In this document: one piece after another, positions 25,782-39,022 of the stretch
Position numbering within the stretch: the stretch's first letter is position 1
Layout: every line of letters begins with the position of its first letter
Assembly (NCBI RefSeq): GCF_905220365.1
Contig: NC_061126.1
Location: 14,074,001 to 14,138,000, forward strand
Direction: 5' to 3'
Length of the DNA stretch: 64,000 bases
From: Vanessa cardui
Lineage: Eukaryota; Arthropoda; Insecta; Lepidoptera; Nymphalidae
Program-made: the position numbers and the translations under genes
Notes under the pieces: generated by a model
The model's input: only the letters and a program-made list of their open reading frames with translations
What the model was told of the DNA's origin: nothing
Database searches by the model: none

Positions 25782-26043
25782 TCATGACATAGTATAAAAC
25801 AAAGTCGCTTACTGCTGTTTGTCCCTATGTATGCTTAGATGTTTAATATTACTCAGCGGATTTTGATGAGTTTTTTTTAATAAATAGAGCGATTTGAGAG
25901 GTATTTGTATATAATATATGGACAATATAGTAGAGACACACTGATAATTTTAGAAGTTTCTTCTTTGATGTCGTAAATAGACAAATTCTGTAGTATATTT
26001 CGTATCAGCATTACACCCTTGCGAAGACGGGGCTGGTCGCTAG
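25782..26043 (+). mobile_element. Helitron-like family B, full-length copy
   Basis: TCATGACATAGTATAAAACA start, GTCGCTTACTGCTG, CGGATTTTGATGAGTTTTTT and GAAGACGGGGCTGG-TCGCTAG end followed by T. It aligns throughout with the copy at 18495. Confidence 0.65.
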
Positions 26044-26154
26044 TTAAACATAAATGTCACACATACTAATATGAAATAAAATCTCTCATTCATATTTACT
26101 ATATTATATTGTTTTGTGACCACCGATAGTGTGTATAAATCGAGTAATAGAAAT

Positions 26155-26312
26155 TACATGTGTATACCGGATTTCATGGGTACGACACTCCGAGGCCTCG
26201 GTTCGATCCCTGACCAAGTCGTACCATCGTAACTTCTGACTTTCCATAACACAAGTGATTTAGCTTATTACTTTGGGATCAGAGTAATGTATGTGATGTT
26301 GTCCAATATATT
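26155..26312 (+). mobile_element. SINE family 1, partial
   Basis: TGTATACCGGATTTCATGGG, B-box GGTTCGATCCC, CCATAACACAAGTGATTTAG and GGGATCAGAGTAATGTATG. The 5' head and an internal part of the body are missing. Confidence 0.7.
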
Positions 26313-26319
26313 TATATTA

Positions 26320-26880
26320 ATGTAAAGATTTTGTTGACAAAATCTTTATAAGTGTGTAACAGTGTAGTCACATAAAGTTTAAACGCGAAACGTCATATGT
26401 TCAATAATTTCACCGGATCGAAAATAGCAATTTCATAATGATCCCAGCAGCGCTAATGGATTATCTAGTTATGCAAACATGACAATTCTTCATGAATACC
26501 ACAATAGCCCGCATAGAAACGCTGATTGCTTGTGTTGCAAGTATTCGCGACAACCGCTCATTTTCTAATTACGCTTCGCCTGTTGCATTCGGATTGCGTA
26601 AGTATGCTTTGATTTATAAAAGCAATTCGCACAAAACGCGGAGCACGAGAAATATAATAAATAAATAAAACTTATTACGTTTTTTTTTATGTTTTTAATT
26701 TTCCAATTGCATGTTCGTCTAATGAGTTTTATAGATCGTTGCTTTGTTTTTTTTTTTGACGTCAATGTGTGGGTAAGTTTGTTTGTGGTTTTTTTTTCTG
26801 CTCGTATTATATTGCGGATAAAACAAGATGCGTTAAAACACATTTATATGTAAGAAATATTAAATTTAATCAACATCAAG
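26320..26880. other. AT-rich noncoding
   Basis: Poly-T runs near 26680 and 26745. Frames on both strands are low-complexity. Confidence 0.4.
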
Positions 26881-26885
26881 AAGCA

Positions 26886-27165
26886 AACTTCACTGCTTTG
26901 CTAAGGCCTCCTCTCCCTTTTGAGGGGAAGTTTTGGAACATATTCAACCACGCTGATCCAATGCGGGTTGGAAAATACACATGTGGCAGAATTTCTATGA
27001 ATTTTGACACATGCAGGTTTCCTCACGATATTTTCCTCCACTGCCGAGAACGAGATGAATTATAAACACAAATTAAGCACATGAACATTCAGTTGTGCTT
27101 TCCTGAGTTTGAACCCGTAATCACCAGTTAAGATACACGCGTTCTAATCACTGGACCATCTCATT
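26886..27165 (-). mobile_element. tRNA-derived SINE (family 2), reverse
   Basis: Plus-strand order: GCTAAGGCCTCCTCTCCCTT, ATATTCAACCACGCTGATCC, ACATGCAGGTTTCCTCACGA, AATTATAAACACAAATTAAG, GTTTGAACCCG (reverse B box) and AACGCGTGTATC-type head ending near CCATCTCA. A near full-length reverse copy; the open frame over it is incidental. Confidence 0.75.
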
Positions 27166-27169
27166 AAAT

Positions 27170-28250
27170 GTAATATGATTCCATAAATAAAAAAAAAGAG
27201 TATAATAGTTTGTAATCTTTGATTTATATTAACGGACGAAAACAAAAGGACGACCTCAAATTGACGCTTATATATTGTTTATAAAACTATAAAAATAAAA
27301 TGCTTACAAGCGAACAAACAAAATGCCTTATTTCAATTTTACTTTTTTTGAAAAAAAAACGCCATTGTTTGCACAAATCTATGAAGTAAATTAACTTCTC
27401 ACTGTCGTATCGTATCAATTGTTGCTTTGCAAATTATATATATATATATATATAAGGAACTGTAATGTCAGATGTAATTGCAAACAATATGTTTTACAGC
27501 AAGTAACCAAGACAAAATCTTTCTAAACAAGATTACGATATTTACTGAGAATAAAGGAAAGGTCACATATGAGGATATTTTTTAGCTTCCTTCACCGTTG
27601 AAATCGAAAGGAATTATTAAATTGAACGCATGAAAATCAGTAGCAGAATATAAGATGACACGATCTTTATCCAATAGTATTTTTTATCATTGAACTCTCT
27701 ATGTTACAACAATGTTACGAACAGATGTAAATAAAAGTAAATTTTGTAATTGAATTAATAGTCTTTTATTTTTTATTTATATTATTACTATTCCATCTCA
27801 TAATTTTCTTAGCTTATTGTAATTCATTATATACTTTATCTCGAGCACTAAACACCCTATAAGGAAAAACAATAAAGTTGGTAATTAAAAAAAATAAACA
27901 TAAAAAGATAATTATCTCAATAGGTGGTGGATGCGTCAGGCTAGGCGTGGTCATATATGGCTATTCAACAGAACACACTTATATGTCTCGAAAGATCCTT
28001 GTTTTTTTTTAACGTTTATGTGCTATTGCAAGCGAGGAATTCTGCTAATCGTCGGTGGCAACATTTTGCGCGCGCTTACACTGTCGCCGCGGTAAATGAG
28101 AGCAATTTAAACGAGCTGCCTCCTCGACTGAGCTCATTGTGAACTACCACCGTTCGAAATAGGTTTGGTTTCGCAGATTGCTCCTTGATTTGCGTTAAGT
28201 ACATTGAAATATTATTACCTTTACTAATTTAATTTTGGTTGTAGTTAATA
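27170..28250. other. AT-rich noncoding with (TA)n
   Basis: A (TA)n microsatellite occupies about 27435-27454. A GC-richer open patch at 28040-28140 lacks any domain. No exon is assigned. Confidence 0.4.
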
Positions 28251-28254
28251 TTGG

Positions 28255-28425
28255 ATCATGTTCTGAGGAAGGTCTTGAGCATTGACTTGGATGGATATAG
28301 AAGGGGGAAGTGAGATGACGTCAGAAAGAGTAGTAAGGGTATGGAAGAAGATATGCTGCGTTGATCCCAAGTAAAATTGAGATAAGGATGGGAAGAGGAT
28401 GATGACGATGATGAGGTAATATTGA
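28255..28425 (+). mobile_element. RTE-type LINE 3' end fragment
   Basis: Forward version of the element at 21960: CATGTTCTGAGGAAGGTCTT, GATGGATATAGAAGGGGGAA, GAGATGACGTCAGAAAGAGT, GGAAGAAGATATGCTGCGTT and GATGATGACGATGATGAGG tail. The frame is broken by stops. Confidence 0.6.
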
Positions 28426-28429
28426 CTGC

Positions 28430-31015
28430 CTGATTAGTCTAGCTTGTAATCAAGCTTAAACTCGAGACGATACAAATTTTCCGTGAACCAATTCTAAGTA
28501 AAGAGATCGCAAGTGGTAGCGTCGAAACACCGCTGATCGTGCGTCTTAAATCTTTCCGGTCGCTTGGTCTAGCCGTGCCTTTAGATTATATTAGTGAGGA
28601 AATACAGATTGAAACAGTGTTTACGTACACAATTGAACGCGTGATCAGTTACACGCTACAAACTCGGTCAGGAAGACATCACGGTTAAAATGATAATGAA
28701 ACAATACTTTTCATTTTTTTTTGAAATTGAATTACTTTTCAATTACGGTCGTTGAATATTTGGGACATCAAATACAATTATATATATGAGCAGTATAATC
28801 TTAATTATATTCAGTGTTGATATAATATCCTTGTTCCTATGTCACTCGTCTAAGCGCAGTATTCAAGCGCCGTCGAGTGACTCCTCCCACGCGTTGACCC
28901 GAGACCCGAGTAAATCATCAACGCGAGTAATGTCGGCACTACACCTACCTATTATATGCCTGAGAAATTAGAATGAATGATCGATAAAAGAGCTACAACG
29001 TAAACCAAATTTCTTGTATATGTTACCTTTTAAGCGAGAGTGTTTATTTTAGTTTTTGTCATGGAGTGTGTTGATGCCATTTCTAAAGGGTTTTAGTCTC
29101 GCGGTCGCGCTGCCCGTCGCGTCGCCACAATCTATGCAAATCGCGGGCTCGAACTTATAACTCTCGCCTACACTCCTTTCCAAATGCATACTAAATAGCG
29201 TCGTGCCGCCCTTTGTTTCCACTTTTTCACTTAACCGCGCTTCGTTTCAATGGAAATGCTTTTCGTATTTAAAACACCTACGGATTTATATTTGGTCTTG
29301 TCCATTTTTTAACGCGTTCGCTCGCATTCATTAGCGTTTGTTTTATTAAGCTTCTATAGTTTTTGTTACTTGGACGCTGCGAAACGAGAGCGTGCTAAAT
29401 AACTGTTTACTGATACTAATTAACTTTGTACATAAGTCACATTTTAATGAGATAGCTGCGATTCAAGAGTTCGCTTTCATACATAGTATTCCCATGGCGT
29501 TCTTAGAACAAGACACAGAATGTAACTGGAGACGAGGCTCCCGTTCTTCCGCATACGTACTCGCATTGCGATCCAATTATACGTGATACCGACGAGAAAT
29601 AATATTACACTTATAAATACATAATTACTGTGAGAATCTTAATCGCGCTTATTCTTATTCCATTGTCGGCAACGCGCGCCAAAAGCTAATGTTAATCCTT
29701 TATTATGGTACCTACTTAATTACAGGTAACATGAGTCGAGGTATACTCGTGCGTCTGACGTAATGCGACATAAATCTTATGTTTAAGGTAATATTTATAT
29801 TTAAGCGTTAACACACGAGTTAAACAATTGATTTATAATTGCCTAATGTTAAATAGAAACATTCGCCTGATTATCATTTTTCCAAATTTTGCTTATGATA
29901 TTTTGGAGATCATTCCACCATGTTTTTCTATTAAATATTGGAAACAACACATGGAATTAAATTCTTGCAAAATCCGACTCTTCGAAATCAACGAAACAGA
30001 TCTAAAATATGATATATGTCGTAGGGCAATTGAAACGCATCTCATAACAGGTGATTCCCAACTACTTAATATCACAAAAGCCACTTAATACAGAAGTAAT
30101 AGATGATAGCAAAAACTGCGACCCATACAAATGCGAAGGCAAGAATACACCTAGTATTACAAATCGTATTATTTTTAATAGTAAGACAACGATACAGAGA
30201 GATCGCCTAAGGGTAAGGAAAACCACAAGAAAAAGCCTGCGACGATATCTGCCAGTTCAATCAACTGTAAGCCGCGTAAAAGAACATCGCTACGACAAAA
30301 TAAACTAAGTATAATATCCTAAGTAACAGACGCTATTATTTTTAGGAAAAAATGTATAGAAAGAAATAACTTTAATTCAAATTGAACAACAGTTAAGACG
30401 CCTAATTAGTAATTAGTACTGTAATTGTCAAGACGATGACATTAATTAATTAATTTAATGATCAAATTGTACCTAACGGTATATTACAAGCAAATAAGAA
30501 AGATTCAATTCAAGCTATTGGTTCTTTAAATCTCTAGTATGCGTTTAAGAGATTATTATGACAATGTTAACTTGTGTTGCGGCAGATTGTGGCGAGTTAC
30601 AAATTGGATAAAATAAAACTTTCTCCATGAAAAACACACCTGCGATAACTCTCAAGGGAATTTGTCAAATCTATTTTTATAAATAAGTCTGCTAACACGC
30701 TTTTTTTTTTTAGTTCAATCACGAATCAGAAAATATCGATACATTATTTCTAACACCAGTATGATGACACCTTTATTTGATGGAAATGGAAACGTTTTTT
30801 ATTTTGTTATAAAAAAATAATAAACCGTAAAACCGTGATCAACATTTAATTTTATAATTTTTATTAAAAAAACCTGTATGCTCATTAACATAGATAAAAT
30901 CTCACGAACGTTGCACTCTGATTTATCTATAGTTTGAAAAAATAACACGTATATATACATACATGTACATTATATTTATTAACACTTGTTTTATTTTCTT
31001 TTTGTTTAGACATTT
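28430..31015. other. noncoding with a GC-rich patch
   Basis: 28430-28600 has decayed tRNA-like words. 29095-29160 (TCGCGGTCGCGCTGCCCGTC and an ATGCAAAT octamer) is a small GC-rich patch that might be regulatory. Overlapping frames at 29828-30308 have no recognisable domain. The rest is AT-rich. Confidence 0.35.
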
Positions 31016-31025
31016 AAGTCACTAC

Positions 31026-31050
31026 GTTCATTTCCTTGATGGAAATGAAC
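31026..31050. repeat. short perfect hairpin
   Basis: GTTCATTTCC and GGAAATGAAC are exact reverse complements with a TTGAT loop. There is no U-tract immediately after it; function unknown. Confidence 0.6.
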
Positions 31051-31059
31051 ATTGATTAA

Positions 31060-34000
31060 AGAGTTAATTACCGTAGATTTATAATTTATTCGATACACTA
31101 TACTACAAAAATCTCGGCTGTGAAACTATTATAGTACGTGTTATGGATAATCTAAATCCGAACTAAAACGTTAATTTGAATTGATCTATTGCTAGCACAG
31201 AGGTTATAAATAGTGTGAGTGGTTGCACCGTTGGTCGTTGAACCCTGCGAATTGTCGCCGGCAATTGTCTCTGCAGCTGGCCCTCGCGACCGTTACCGCT
31301 AATTGCGATAGCTTCATCATTTTATAACCCTTTATGACGTACTTCCGCGGCTTTTAACATACAAATTAAAAAAAAAAACGTTCTTTTTTCAAAAAAAATC
31401 GAACATTAAATTTGTCGTAATATTTTTAATTAAAGATGGTATCTAATAGAGTATTAATATGAATAACCGTCATAACGATTAGTACTCTGCGATCCCTCTC
31501 GTGAGGTTTAATTACACACGTCAAAGAACATGCCCCCAATCTGAGCTCAGAAGCTCCTTATATAGCGTGTGCACGTAAACTCTAAACGATATCCGTTGTT
31601 CGGCAGCCCAATGAAACTACAACGTTATACACTCGAACAGCTCTATATGGCTTAACCGATTTCAAAGCACTCAAGACGTTCGCAACAAACTTGTTGCACG
31701 CCGGGAGCGTACCTAGCATAGTCATAAACTAAGTTAAACCCTCTGTCGGCAACATTGCCGGCTTCAGTGCAGTGAAATTAATTCGATTATCAGCGCACCT
31801 TGATCCCACTAAAGCTCTCAGATTCCCTCCATTACATTCACGGCCTCTGTACTTGTAATGAAACGATGTCTTGAACAGGGAACGCAAGCTTTGTCGAAAT
31901 TTAACAGTTATTAAATCATTATTAATAATGTGTTGTATTTTCAATAGAATCTAAACCGAAACAATACATGAATTATTCTCTTTAATTGATCAACTATGTG
32001 ATAAAGATTACCTATAATATTATAAAGAAATAAATACTGTAAAAATTAAAGTTATATTAAAACTCTAGATAGACGTAATAATATAAACTATAACATATTT
32101 TATGAATATTAATATGATTATATTATACTATAGGAATAAACATTTAATGTCATTATGGCTATTATTAAACTACAATATATTTAAGTTGATGATTTTTTTT
32201 TTCATGAATTGATAACTTCTGTAATTATTGCCAATATTTTGGTAGACTCCATATTCCAAACTGTCAGATTAAAATTGAAATTGTTCATATTAAAATCGAT
32301 TCGAAAGTGTTCATAAGAATCTTCTCGATGAAATAATATATCGATTTAAATAAAGTACCTTTTCGCTCATGTAAAATTCGGTGCTATTGTCACGACTGTA
32401 TTATCAGTGGCATAAATGTATTCATTATCGGGATATAAATAATTGATTTCTTCGAAGTTTTATAGCACATCGTTGTTACTCTGTATTCAGGTGGCAGCTG
32501 GTGACGGCTCAACGCTCACGCACTGGGCTGGAAGTTGATCGTGGATTCATTGTTTTTGACGTAGTCGTGTGATATTGAACCACAATAGGAAAGAGTTCAG
32601 GTCACGTAACCAAGACCGAACGGTTCGAGAATATTAAAGTTCAAATATTCAATGGGCCGAGTTTTTAGAATTCTTCCATATATATTTATGCGATGAATAT
32701 TAATATACAATCGTTTATGTGTTTAAATGTTACACGTAATAAGGTATTATTTCATTTTTATTTATGACTAATCAAATTGGATTTATAGAAAGCGGTCGTT
32801 GTCAAATTGTTTACAGTAAAAAAAAAAAAAACTATACTCTATGGACAATTAAGAAAATCTCTATATAGACTATTCGCAAGAATATAGATGCATTCATAGT
32901 GGTATTAGACCTACATAACCAATGTAGTGTGTCTGCTCACCTATCGTATCGGTTACGTCAGCTCTTTATACGGTAAGCTAAATGCTGCTGAATCTTTCTT
33001 ATTCATTTTTTTTTACCGCCATTTTTATTACATTCAATTCAACGACGTGAATGAATTTTCACATTTTGTTTACAAAAAAATACTTTTACCGAGTAATTTT
33101 TGTAAACGATTTTACCTTATATTTATTTCCTTTGTTTATCTCAATCATTATTAAAAAAAAAATAGTTAATGTATCGTGAATTTTTTATCTGTTTTCATAT
33201 GTTAATCTACTTTATCTGTTTCTCGAGCAAACTAGCAAGTATTGCCTGTGAGCTCTACCTATCTTCGGCTGTTATCTTTAGTTACGACGCCAGCGTCGCG
33301 CACCGACGCCTCTAGCTTACGCCATAAAATCTGCATGTCCGTTTTGCAAACATTGTTTAATCTATTGTAATTAATTTAAACTAATCTCTTACTAAAAATA
33401 GTACACAATTTGATATTTGGACTTATTTATATAAGTACGTAAACATATTGCGCCTACGGAATATTGCGGAGAGTTTATCTACAAAAAGTCTAGACACCTG
33501 AAATTTATACATAATGTGTTATAAATACATTTTATTAAGTTATATAACACATTCGTTTATATAACACAGTTTGGTTAAAGTTAAAACCTGTATCGATTTT
33601 AAGTTTAACCAAAAAGTCTATAAAGACTTTTTTGAAATTTTCTTGTTTCTTTTTATTACCGTTCTGAGTATAATACGCCAAGTTGAACCAAGCTTTCCTA
33701 TAATATTAAATTTTAAATAACTCGAAATTTTAAATGTACTTAACCATAATATATTAATAAGAATTGTTATGTATCATATGATAATGAATTAGGGTCAAAT
33801 TCAGACCATTGGATGACCTAGCTCTCATTAATCTAAGTCATCCATTAATATGTAATAAGCTTGGGCACTAAACATAAGTTAATTTACCAAAAATACGTTC
33901 AAAAGACAGAACATTATAAGCGGGTGCTATAATGATTACATCTATCACTTAGCGTATATTATGTCCAACAGAATATTACTTTACATTCAGGCGAGCGGCC

Positions 34001-34380
34001 GGCGGGCGTCGGCATACGACATTATTTACATATATGCCGTTGTTCCTGCGCTCATTCATAGCCGGGCCCGCTCCGACCGCGTTGATTTATCGCCTTAATT
34101 TCATAAGTATCTTTTGTTACCACACCATCTATATTAGATATTGCTTCCAGTTTAATATCGTCTTCGCAGCTCGATAGTATAACGGAGATCATTATTCATA
34201 TTTTTTAATTTAAATTTCGATGTCTTAAAAATACAATAATATATTTATCGATTGCGAAATCTAGAAAGTCTAGAAATTCAGAAGTTTCAACAGTTTCCAT
34301 ATCAACAAAAGGATTATTTCGGGCTCGAACGAAACGCCGACAAGACAAGCCTCACTGTATTTGTAGGTGTTTAATTTGTG
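31060..34380. other. noncoding, mostly unique sequence
   Basis: 31485-31830 and 32490-32610 are unusually free of homopolymers and repeats for this window but have no coding signature. The rest is AT-rich with poly-A/T runs. Confidence 0.35.
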
Positions 34381-34387
34381 TCTATAA

Positions 34388-34568
34388 TGTATCAAATCAA
34401 ATCAAGTTCATGTATTAAATACAGAAGCATTACGCTTACTGATTGATTGTCAAATTTAACACTACCACAGCGAGTGTATCTAGTGTATCTGTTCTGTGAT
34501 ATTAAATAAAGAATCATTAAGCTTACTGATTGATTGTCAAATTTAACACTACCACAGCGAGTGTATCC
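34388..34568. repeat. tandem duplication (87-bp period) in a retroelement fragment
   Basis: CTTACTGATTGATTGTCAAA followed by TTTAACACTACCACAGCGAG-TGTATC occurs at 34435 and again at 34522, nearly identical. The left flank (CAAATCAAATCAAGTTCATG) matches the start of the fragment at 47381, so this is a duplicated interspersed repeat. Confidence 0.75.
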
Positions 34569-34574
34569 ACAGCT

Positions 34575-36050
34575 GTTTAGTCGCTGAAGAACTTTACTGT
34601 TACAAAATAAACGTCTGTAACAATATTTTTAGTACCATCGGAGCGTCATAGTGGAATAAGTTCCAAATTTACTCAAAAAGGAGAGCTTTTGAAAAGTCCC
34701 AATACTGGCTGTAGAAGAAACTTTTTGAGCCAGTATTGTAACATTTTCAGAACACCTTAATTACCTTTATAACACATATACACTTAATATATGTCAAAGT
34801 AAGCGTCAAAAAGTTTAATTAGTATCTTTTTTATCGTACATGCTGGCGACGTCAGTGTGACGCAGAATATATGACGGCCGAAAAGTCATGTTTGATGGAA
34901 TATCGACAGAAGAGATATTACGAATATTATCATGTCTGATAACGAGTATATGCCTAACTCATCGATATATATATATTAAGCTTACGGCCCGTCCTGTTTT
35001 GTTTACATCTTTATCCATTGTTTTTAATTATCCATGTACCAGTTGTACGAGTGTTTATTAACGGCACACGATATCGATCACACTGCATGCTCTGCAAATT
35101 ATTCACGTCATAGTATCAACAGTGGACAGGTGTGTGTCTTGTTAAAAACTCGATATATTAATGCAGTCTTGTTTCGTTATAAATTATTTCTTTGCTCGAA
35201 ATGTTCTCGTATATTATTATACGATCAAATTAAGATGATGTTTTTTTTTTTTATTTTTCCTCGAATGACTAAACTATATTATAAACAAGCAACTGCGTAT
35301 AAATAGCAATTTACTCATTTGTGTATATGTGAGTTTTTATATACTCTGAGCACAAATTTGTTTGATACTATTAATGCTTGGTTACAGATTACAGACCATT
35401 TGGCGAATTTCCAAGCCTTTTTTTATTCGAATTACAAATGAAATCGACAATCAACCGAATGTTACATTAATTGTAATAAGTCTTTTACATTTCATACAAT
35501 AACTTAAAAAAATCTCCATGAGGAAGGCATGGTATTGTTTTTATTATGCATGTTACATTCTGTAAGATGATCCGTGATATTTGCCGAGAACACTGCAATC
35601 TGAGTATTCGTTTGCAGCTGGCAAATCGACCGATGATTCATTAAAATCTATGTATAGTTACGATTGTTACAATATGATCTTTAAATCAATTCGGATAAAG
35701 TTGTTATTTGTGTAGCGAAGTCGAACAGATACGACTCTATTCTTGGCATTGCGTTTAGTTGGCAGTGGTCTACATGTGACTCAGTGGTGCGCTCCCATGA
35801 TTATCTCTCGCGGTTACTTCGTATTGGAAGGAAAATATATTGTCAACACTCGCTGATTCAAAACGAAGCCGAATGTGGCCGATCATATTTCCGAAATGGT
35901 TCATTAGATTTCATGCGTCTAAAAGACCATTACAAAGATTAATTGCTGATGCTGTTGGATAACGATTATTCGTGGTTACACATCACAAATATGTAACGTG
36001 AACTTAACGTTTTAAGTTACGAAATGTATTTGTGAGATTAGACAGTGTCC
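34575..36050. other. AT-rich noncoding
   Basis: Contains an 11-bp inverted repeat CAATACTGGCT / AGCCAGTATTG between about 34701 and 34740. No exon recognised. Confidence 0.4.
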
Positions 36051-36054
36051 GCTG

Positions 36055-36345
36055 ACGTATAGTGGCGCTTCCAGTAGCGATGTACAGCGAGGCACGTTGC
36101 TGCATTCTGTGGTGGAGTCGCTAGCGAGTACGTGCGTGCTGGATGCGCCACGTGGCTCCGTCGCCTCACCACCGCACGACCGCACGTCTTATGCCGTTAG
36201 TAAACATTCACTCCGGCAGATAAACATCTTTGTAAATCCAGCCGCACGCGCGTCTTCCAATAAACACAACACGTCCTCTGTCAATATCGATTTTCGCATA
36301 CACTCTCAATGTGTTCGCGTCGTGTATTAAAATCGGGATGCCTCG
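36055..36345. promoter_or_regulatory. GC-rich, CpG-containing patch
   Basis: GC-richer block with TGGCTCCGTCGCCTCACCAC and several CG dinucleotides, covered by a 77-residue frame without domains. It lies about 7.5 kb upstream of the first recognised sd exon, so it could be a 5' exon or regulatory DNA; nothing decides between them. Confidence 0.25.
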
Positions 36346-36719
36346 TACTATCAAATCAACTGAGGCGGGTTAAAGCTATTGAATAATGAATGGAGCGAGG
36401 GCCGTGATTCGAGTCACGTGTCTTTGCTCTATATTTACATTAGGTTTACATTGTACTAATTAAACGTAATTAATTTTCCTTAAAGACCGTTAACGTGAAT
36501 GTCCTACTCTTCGATTTCAATATAAATACAGTTGAGTCTTTTTGTTTTATTTGTATATAAATATTATTGGTAATAATATTACTGACCGGCTCATATATTA
36601 CATTAATAACGAAAGTAATTTTACATAATTACACAATATCGTGTACAAACCAAAAATCAGTATGTCGCTCATTAAAAAGTGGAGTTATTGAGAACGCTAA
36701 CCGGCCCTTTGTTATATCA

Positions 36720-36880
36720 AAATGTACGCAAACCGCACGGAGCGGTGTACGGTCAACCGAAAATTAATTAACATACTTTGGCGCGCAACCCTCGCCGGCG
36801 GCACAGCGGCGCACAGGTGGCCGCCCACACCCTCCCCCGGCACAACCGATACGGAAATTATTTCTCTATTTTCCCTCTCA
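36720..36880. promoter_or_regulatory. GC-rich island
   Basis: CCTCGCCGGCGGCACAGCGG and GGCCGCCCACACCCTCCCCC stand out from AT-rich flanks. The overlapping frame is proline/alanine-rich through composition. Candidate regulatory element or untranslated exon. Confidence 0.25.
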
Positions 36881-37330
36881 CTTTATTTCATTTGCTCACT
36901 TCGCCAATTTGCCGATGGACACGAATCCGCTGATGCTACGGGGAATCCACACAAAGTGATGTTTGCTACGAGTCATACTATCCATATACTTTTAAATAGT
37001 ACATGTTAACATATTAAAACCCTGTATTTTTAATAGCGTACGTAACATCAAGGTTATACTTTCGATAAGCTCTTGATAATTGTCGTTTAAAAAAATAGTG
37101 ATTACAAAACTGTTTACAATTATCGAAAAAAAATCCTTACGTACTACAAGTGGTACCTCATTAGCCTCCGTAATGGGTTGTTTACCAATAAAAGATATGG
37201 ATTTAATTGAATGTTTTTATAGTAAAATTATTTACGATTTTATAAATACAATATGCAAGCAAAATTTTAAAAAATTACTTAAACATGTTAACGATGGTTT
37301 ATTAATTTACTTAGTGACCCTCTCTGTCTG

Positions 37331-37512
37331 CGCACGGGTGCAATACTGATACTAAATTTACGACATCACAATAGATACTCTAAAATTATCAGTGTTTCTT
37401 TACTATATTATTCATGCATTATATACAAAAACCTTCCTCTCGAATCACTCTATCTAAAAAAAACGCATCAAAATCGTTTACGTTATTTTAAAGATCTAAG
37501 GATACATAGAGT
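37331..37512 (-). mobile_element. Helitron-like family B, reverse, partial
   Basis: GCACGGGTGCAATACTGATA, CTAAAATTATCAGTGTTTCT, AACCTTCCTCTCGAATCACT, AAACGCATCAAAATCG and AAAGATCTAAGGATACATAG are the family B body on the reverse strand. Both extreme ends are missing. Confidence 0.6.
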
Positions 37513-37988
37513 TTTATACAATTTGATGAAGTTTTAGTTTAAAAAAAGAAATGTTTTACAAGTACTGAACGTTTTATACGGTATACGAAATAGGTATACT
37601 TGTGTAATAACGAAATAGGGAGCTGTGAAAAAAGCTTTCTTCTATTACCTCGGCAAGGTACACGCGATACGGTCTAAACGCCACTAAATTACTGGAATTA
37701 TTCCGCTGTTGGTATTAAATGCATTCCTGTTTCAGGAATCGCGTGCTACTTCTATAGCCTTGTTTCAGTAAGGGACAACACGAGTTTCTCGATATACGAT
37801 TAATATTTTCAATGGTTTTTATTACTGAATTTCATAGCATTAAATCGAAAAATAAATTACTGTTACATACGACGTTTTAGACATGTAGTAGCTGTATAAT
37901 TGTATTGCTTATTTTTACTGTAAAACTATAAAATTCTACAGAGCGAGAAAAAAAACATTTAAGTTTATTATTTTATCTTATTTTATAC

Positions 37989-38247
37989 GTATATAGTATA
38001 AAACAAAGTCGCTTACCGCTGTCTGACCCTATGTATCATTAGATCTTTAAAATCACTAAACGGATTTCGATGCGGTTTTTTTGAATAGATAGCTTGATTC
38101 AAGAAGAAGGTGTTTGTAAATAACACATGGACAATATAGTAAAGAAACGTTGATAATTTTAGAAGTTTCTAATGTGACATTGTAACATCTTTCGTTGTAT
38201 ATATAATATCAGTATTTTAACGGTGCAAAGCCGGGTCAGGTCGCTAG
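37989..38247 (+). mobile_element. Helitron-like family B copy
   Basis: ATAGTATAAAACAAAGTCGC start, TTTCGATGCGGTTTTTTTGA, AATTTTAGAAGTTTCTAATG and CAAAGCCGGGTCAGGTCGCT-AG end before T. It is aligned end to end with the copy at 18495. Confidence 0.65.
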
Positions 38248-38432
38248 TTAGTATATAAGAATACTAACTAATGGTTGATTTAAAAGCAACCATCATGGAC
38301 TTTATTATGGACATAATCCTTTGTCACAGCAATTCAAAATATTTATAATCCCGCTCCACTCATTTCGTTAGGGTCGCAATATATTCATCGCTTTTTTTTC
38401 AATTTGACAAACATGCACTGGATGAACTACAA

Positions 38433-38626
38433 TCTATACTTCCATAACTTATATTACTCTATAAATATGAAAGTAACTCTGTTTCGCTCTTTAACGACCA
38501 AACCAATGAATCGAGTTTGATGAAATTTGGTGTGAAGCAAACTTGACCTCTAAGGTAGAACATAGGACCTTTTTAAATATGACATGACAACCCCCTAAAA
38601 CGTGGAAAGCCGCGGGCGAGAACTAG
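38433..38626 (+). mobile_element. Helitron-like family A copy
   Basis: TCTATACT start, ATATGAAAGTAACTCTGTTT, GAATCGAGTTTGATGAAATT, GGTGTGAAGCAAACTTGACC and GCCGCGGGCGAGAACTAG end followed by T. Confidence 0.65.
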
Positions 38627-38822
38627 TACGACATAATACGTCATAAAGTGTTTATTGATATCATTTATAAAGAAGATAACAACTTATCCCACACTAATTA
38701 TAAGAGATTAATCTTTCACAGTTGTGTATTTTTCTCTAATTTTAGGTGATTAATTTTTTATATTAAATTAAGCCTATTAATAACACTTTTAGTTAATTGA
38801 GTTAAAAGCCTCAGATAAAAAA

Positions 38823-39022
38823 TCTATACTAATATTACGTGTAAAAAAACGGTCTGTGTGTTACGCTTTCACAGCTAAACTAATGACCCAAATTTGATGA
38901 AATTTAGTACGAAGCAGTATTAAACCCTAAGGAAGATCATACTTTAAACACGGGCCCCAATATTAAACCCTAAGGAAGAACATACTTTAAACTTAAGACC
39001 CTAAATTACGGGCGAAATCTAG
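38823..39022 (+). mobile_element. Helitron-like family A copy with internal duplication
   Basis: TCTATACTAATATTACGTG start, CCAAATTTGATGAAATTTAG and TTACGGGCGAAATCTAG end before T. TATTAAACCCTAAGGAAG occurs at 38918 and 38961, an internal 43-bp tandem duplication. Confidence 0.65.

Noticed and set aside
29828..30308. Two overlapping plus-strand frames as a gene
   Set aside because: No domain, AT-driven composition, different frames without splice logic.
36097..36330. Possible first coding exon of scalloped
   Set aside because: The 77-residue frame shows no resemblance to the Scalloped N-terminus and no clear phase-1 donor; kept only as a GC-rich patch.
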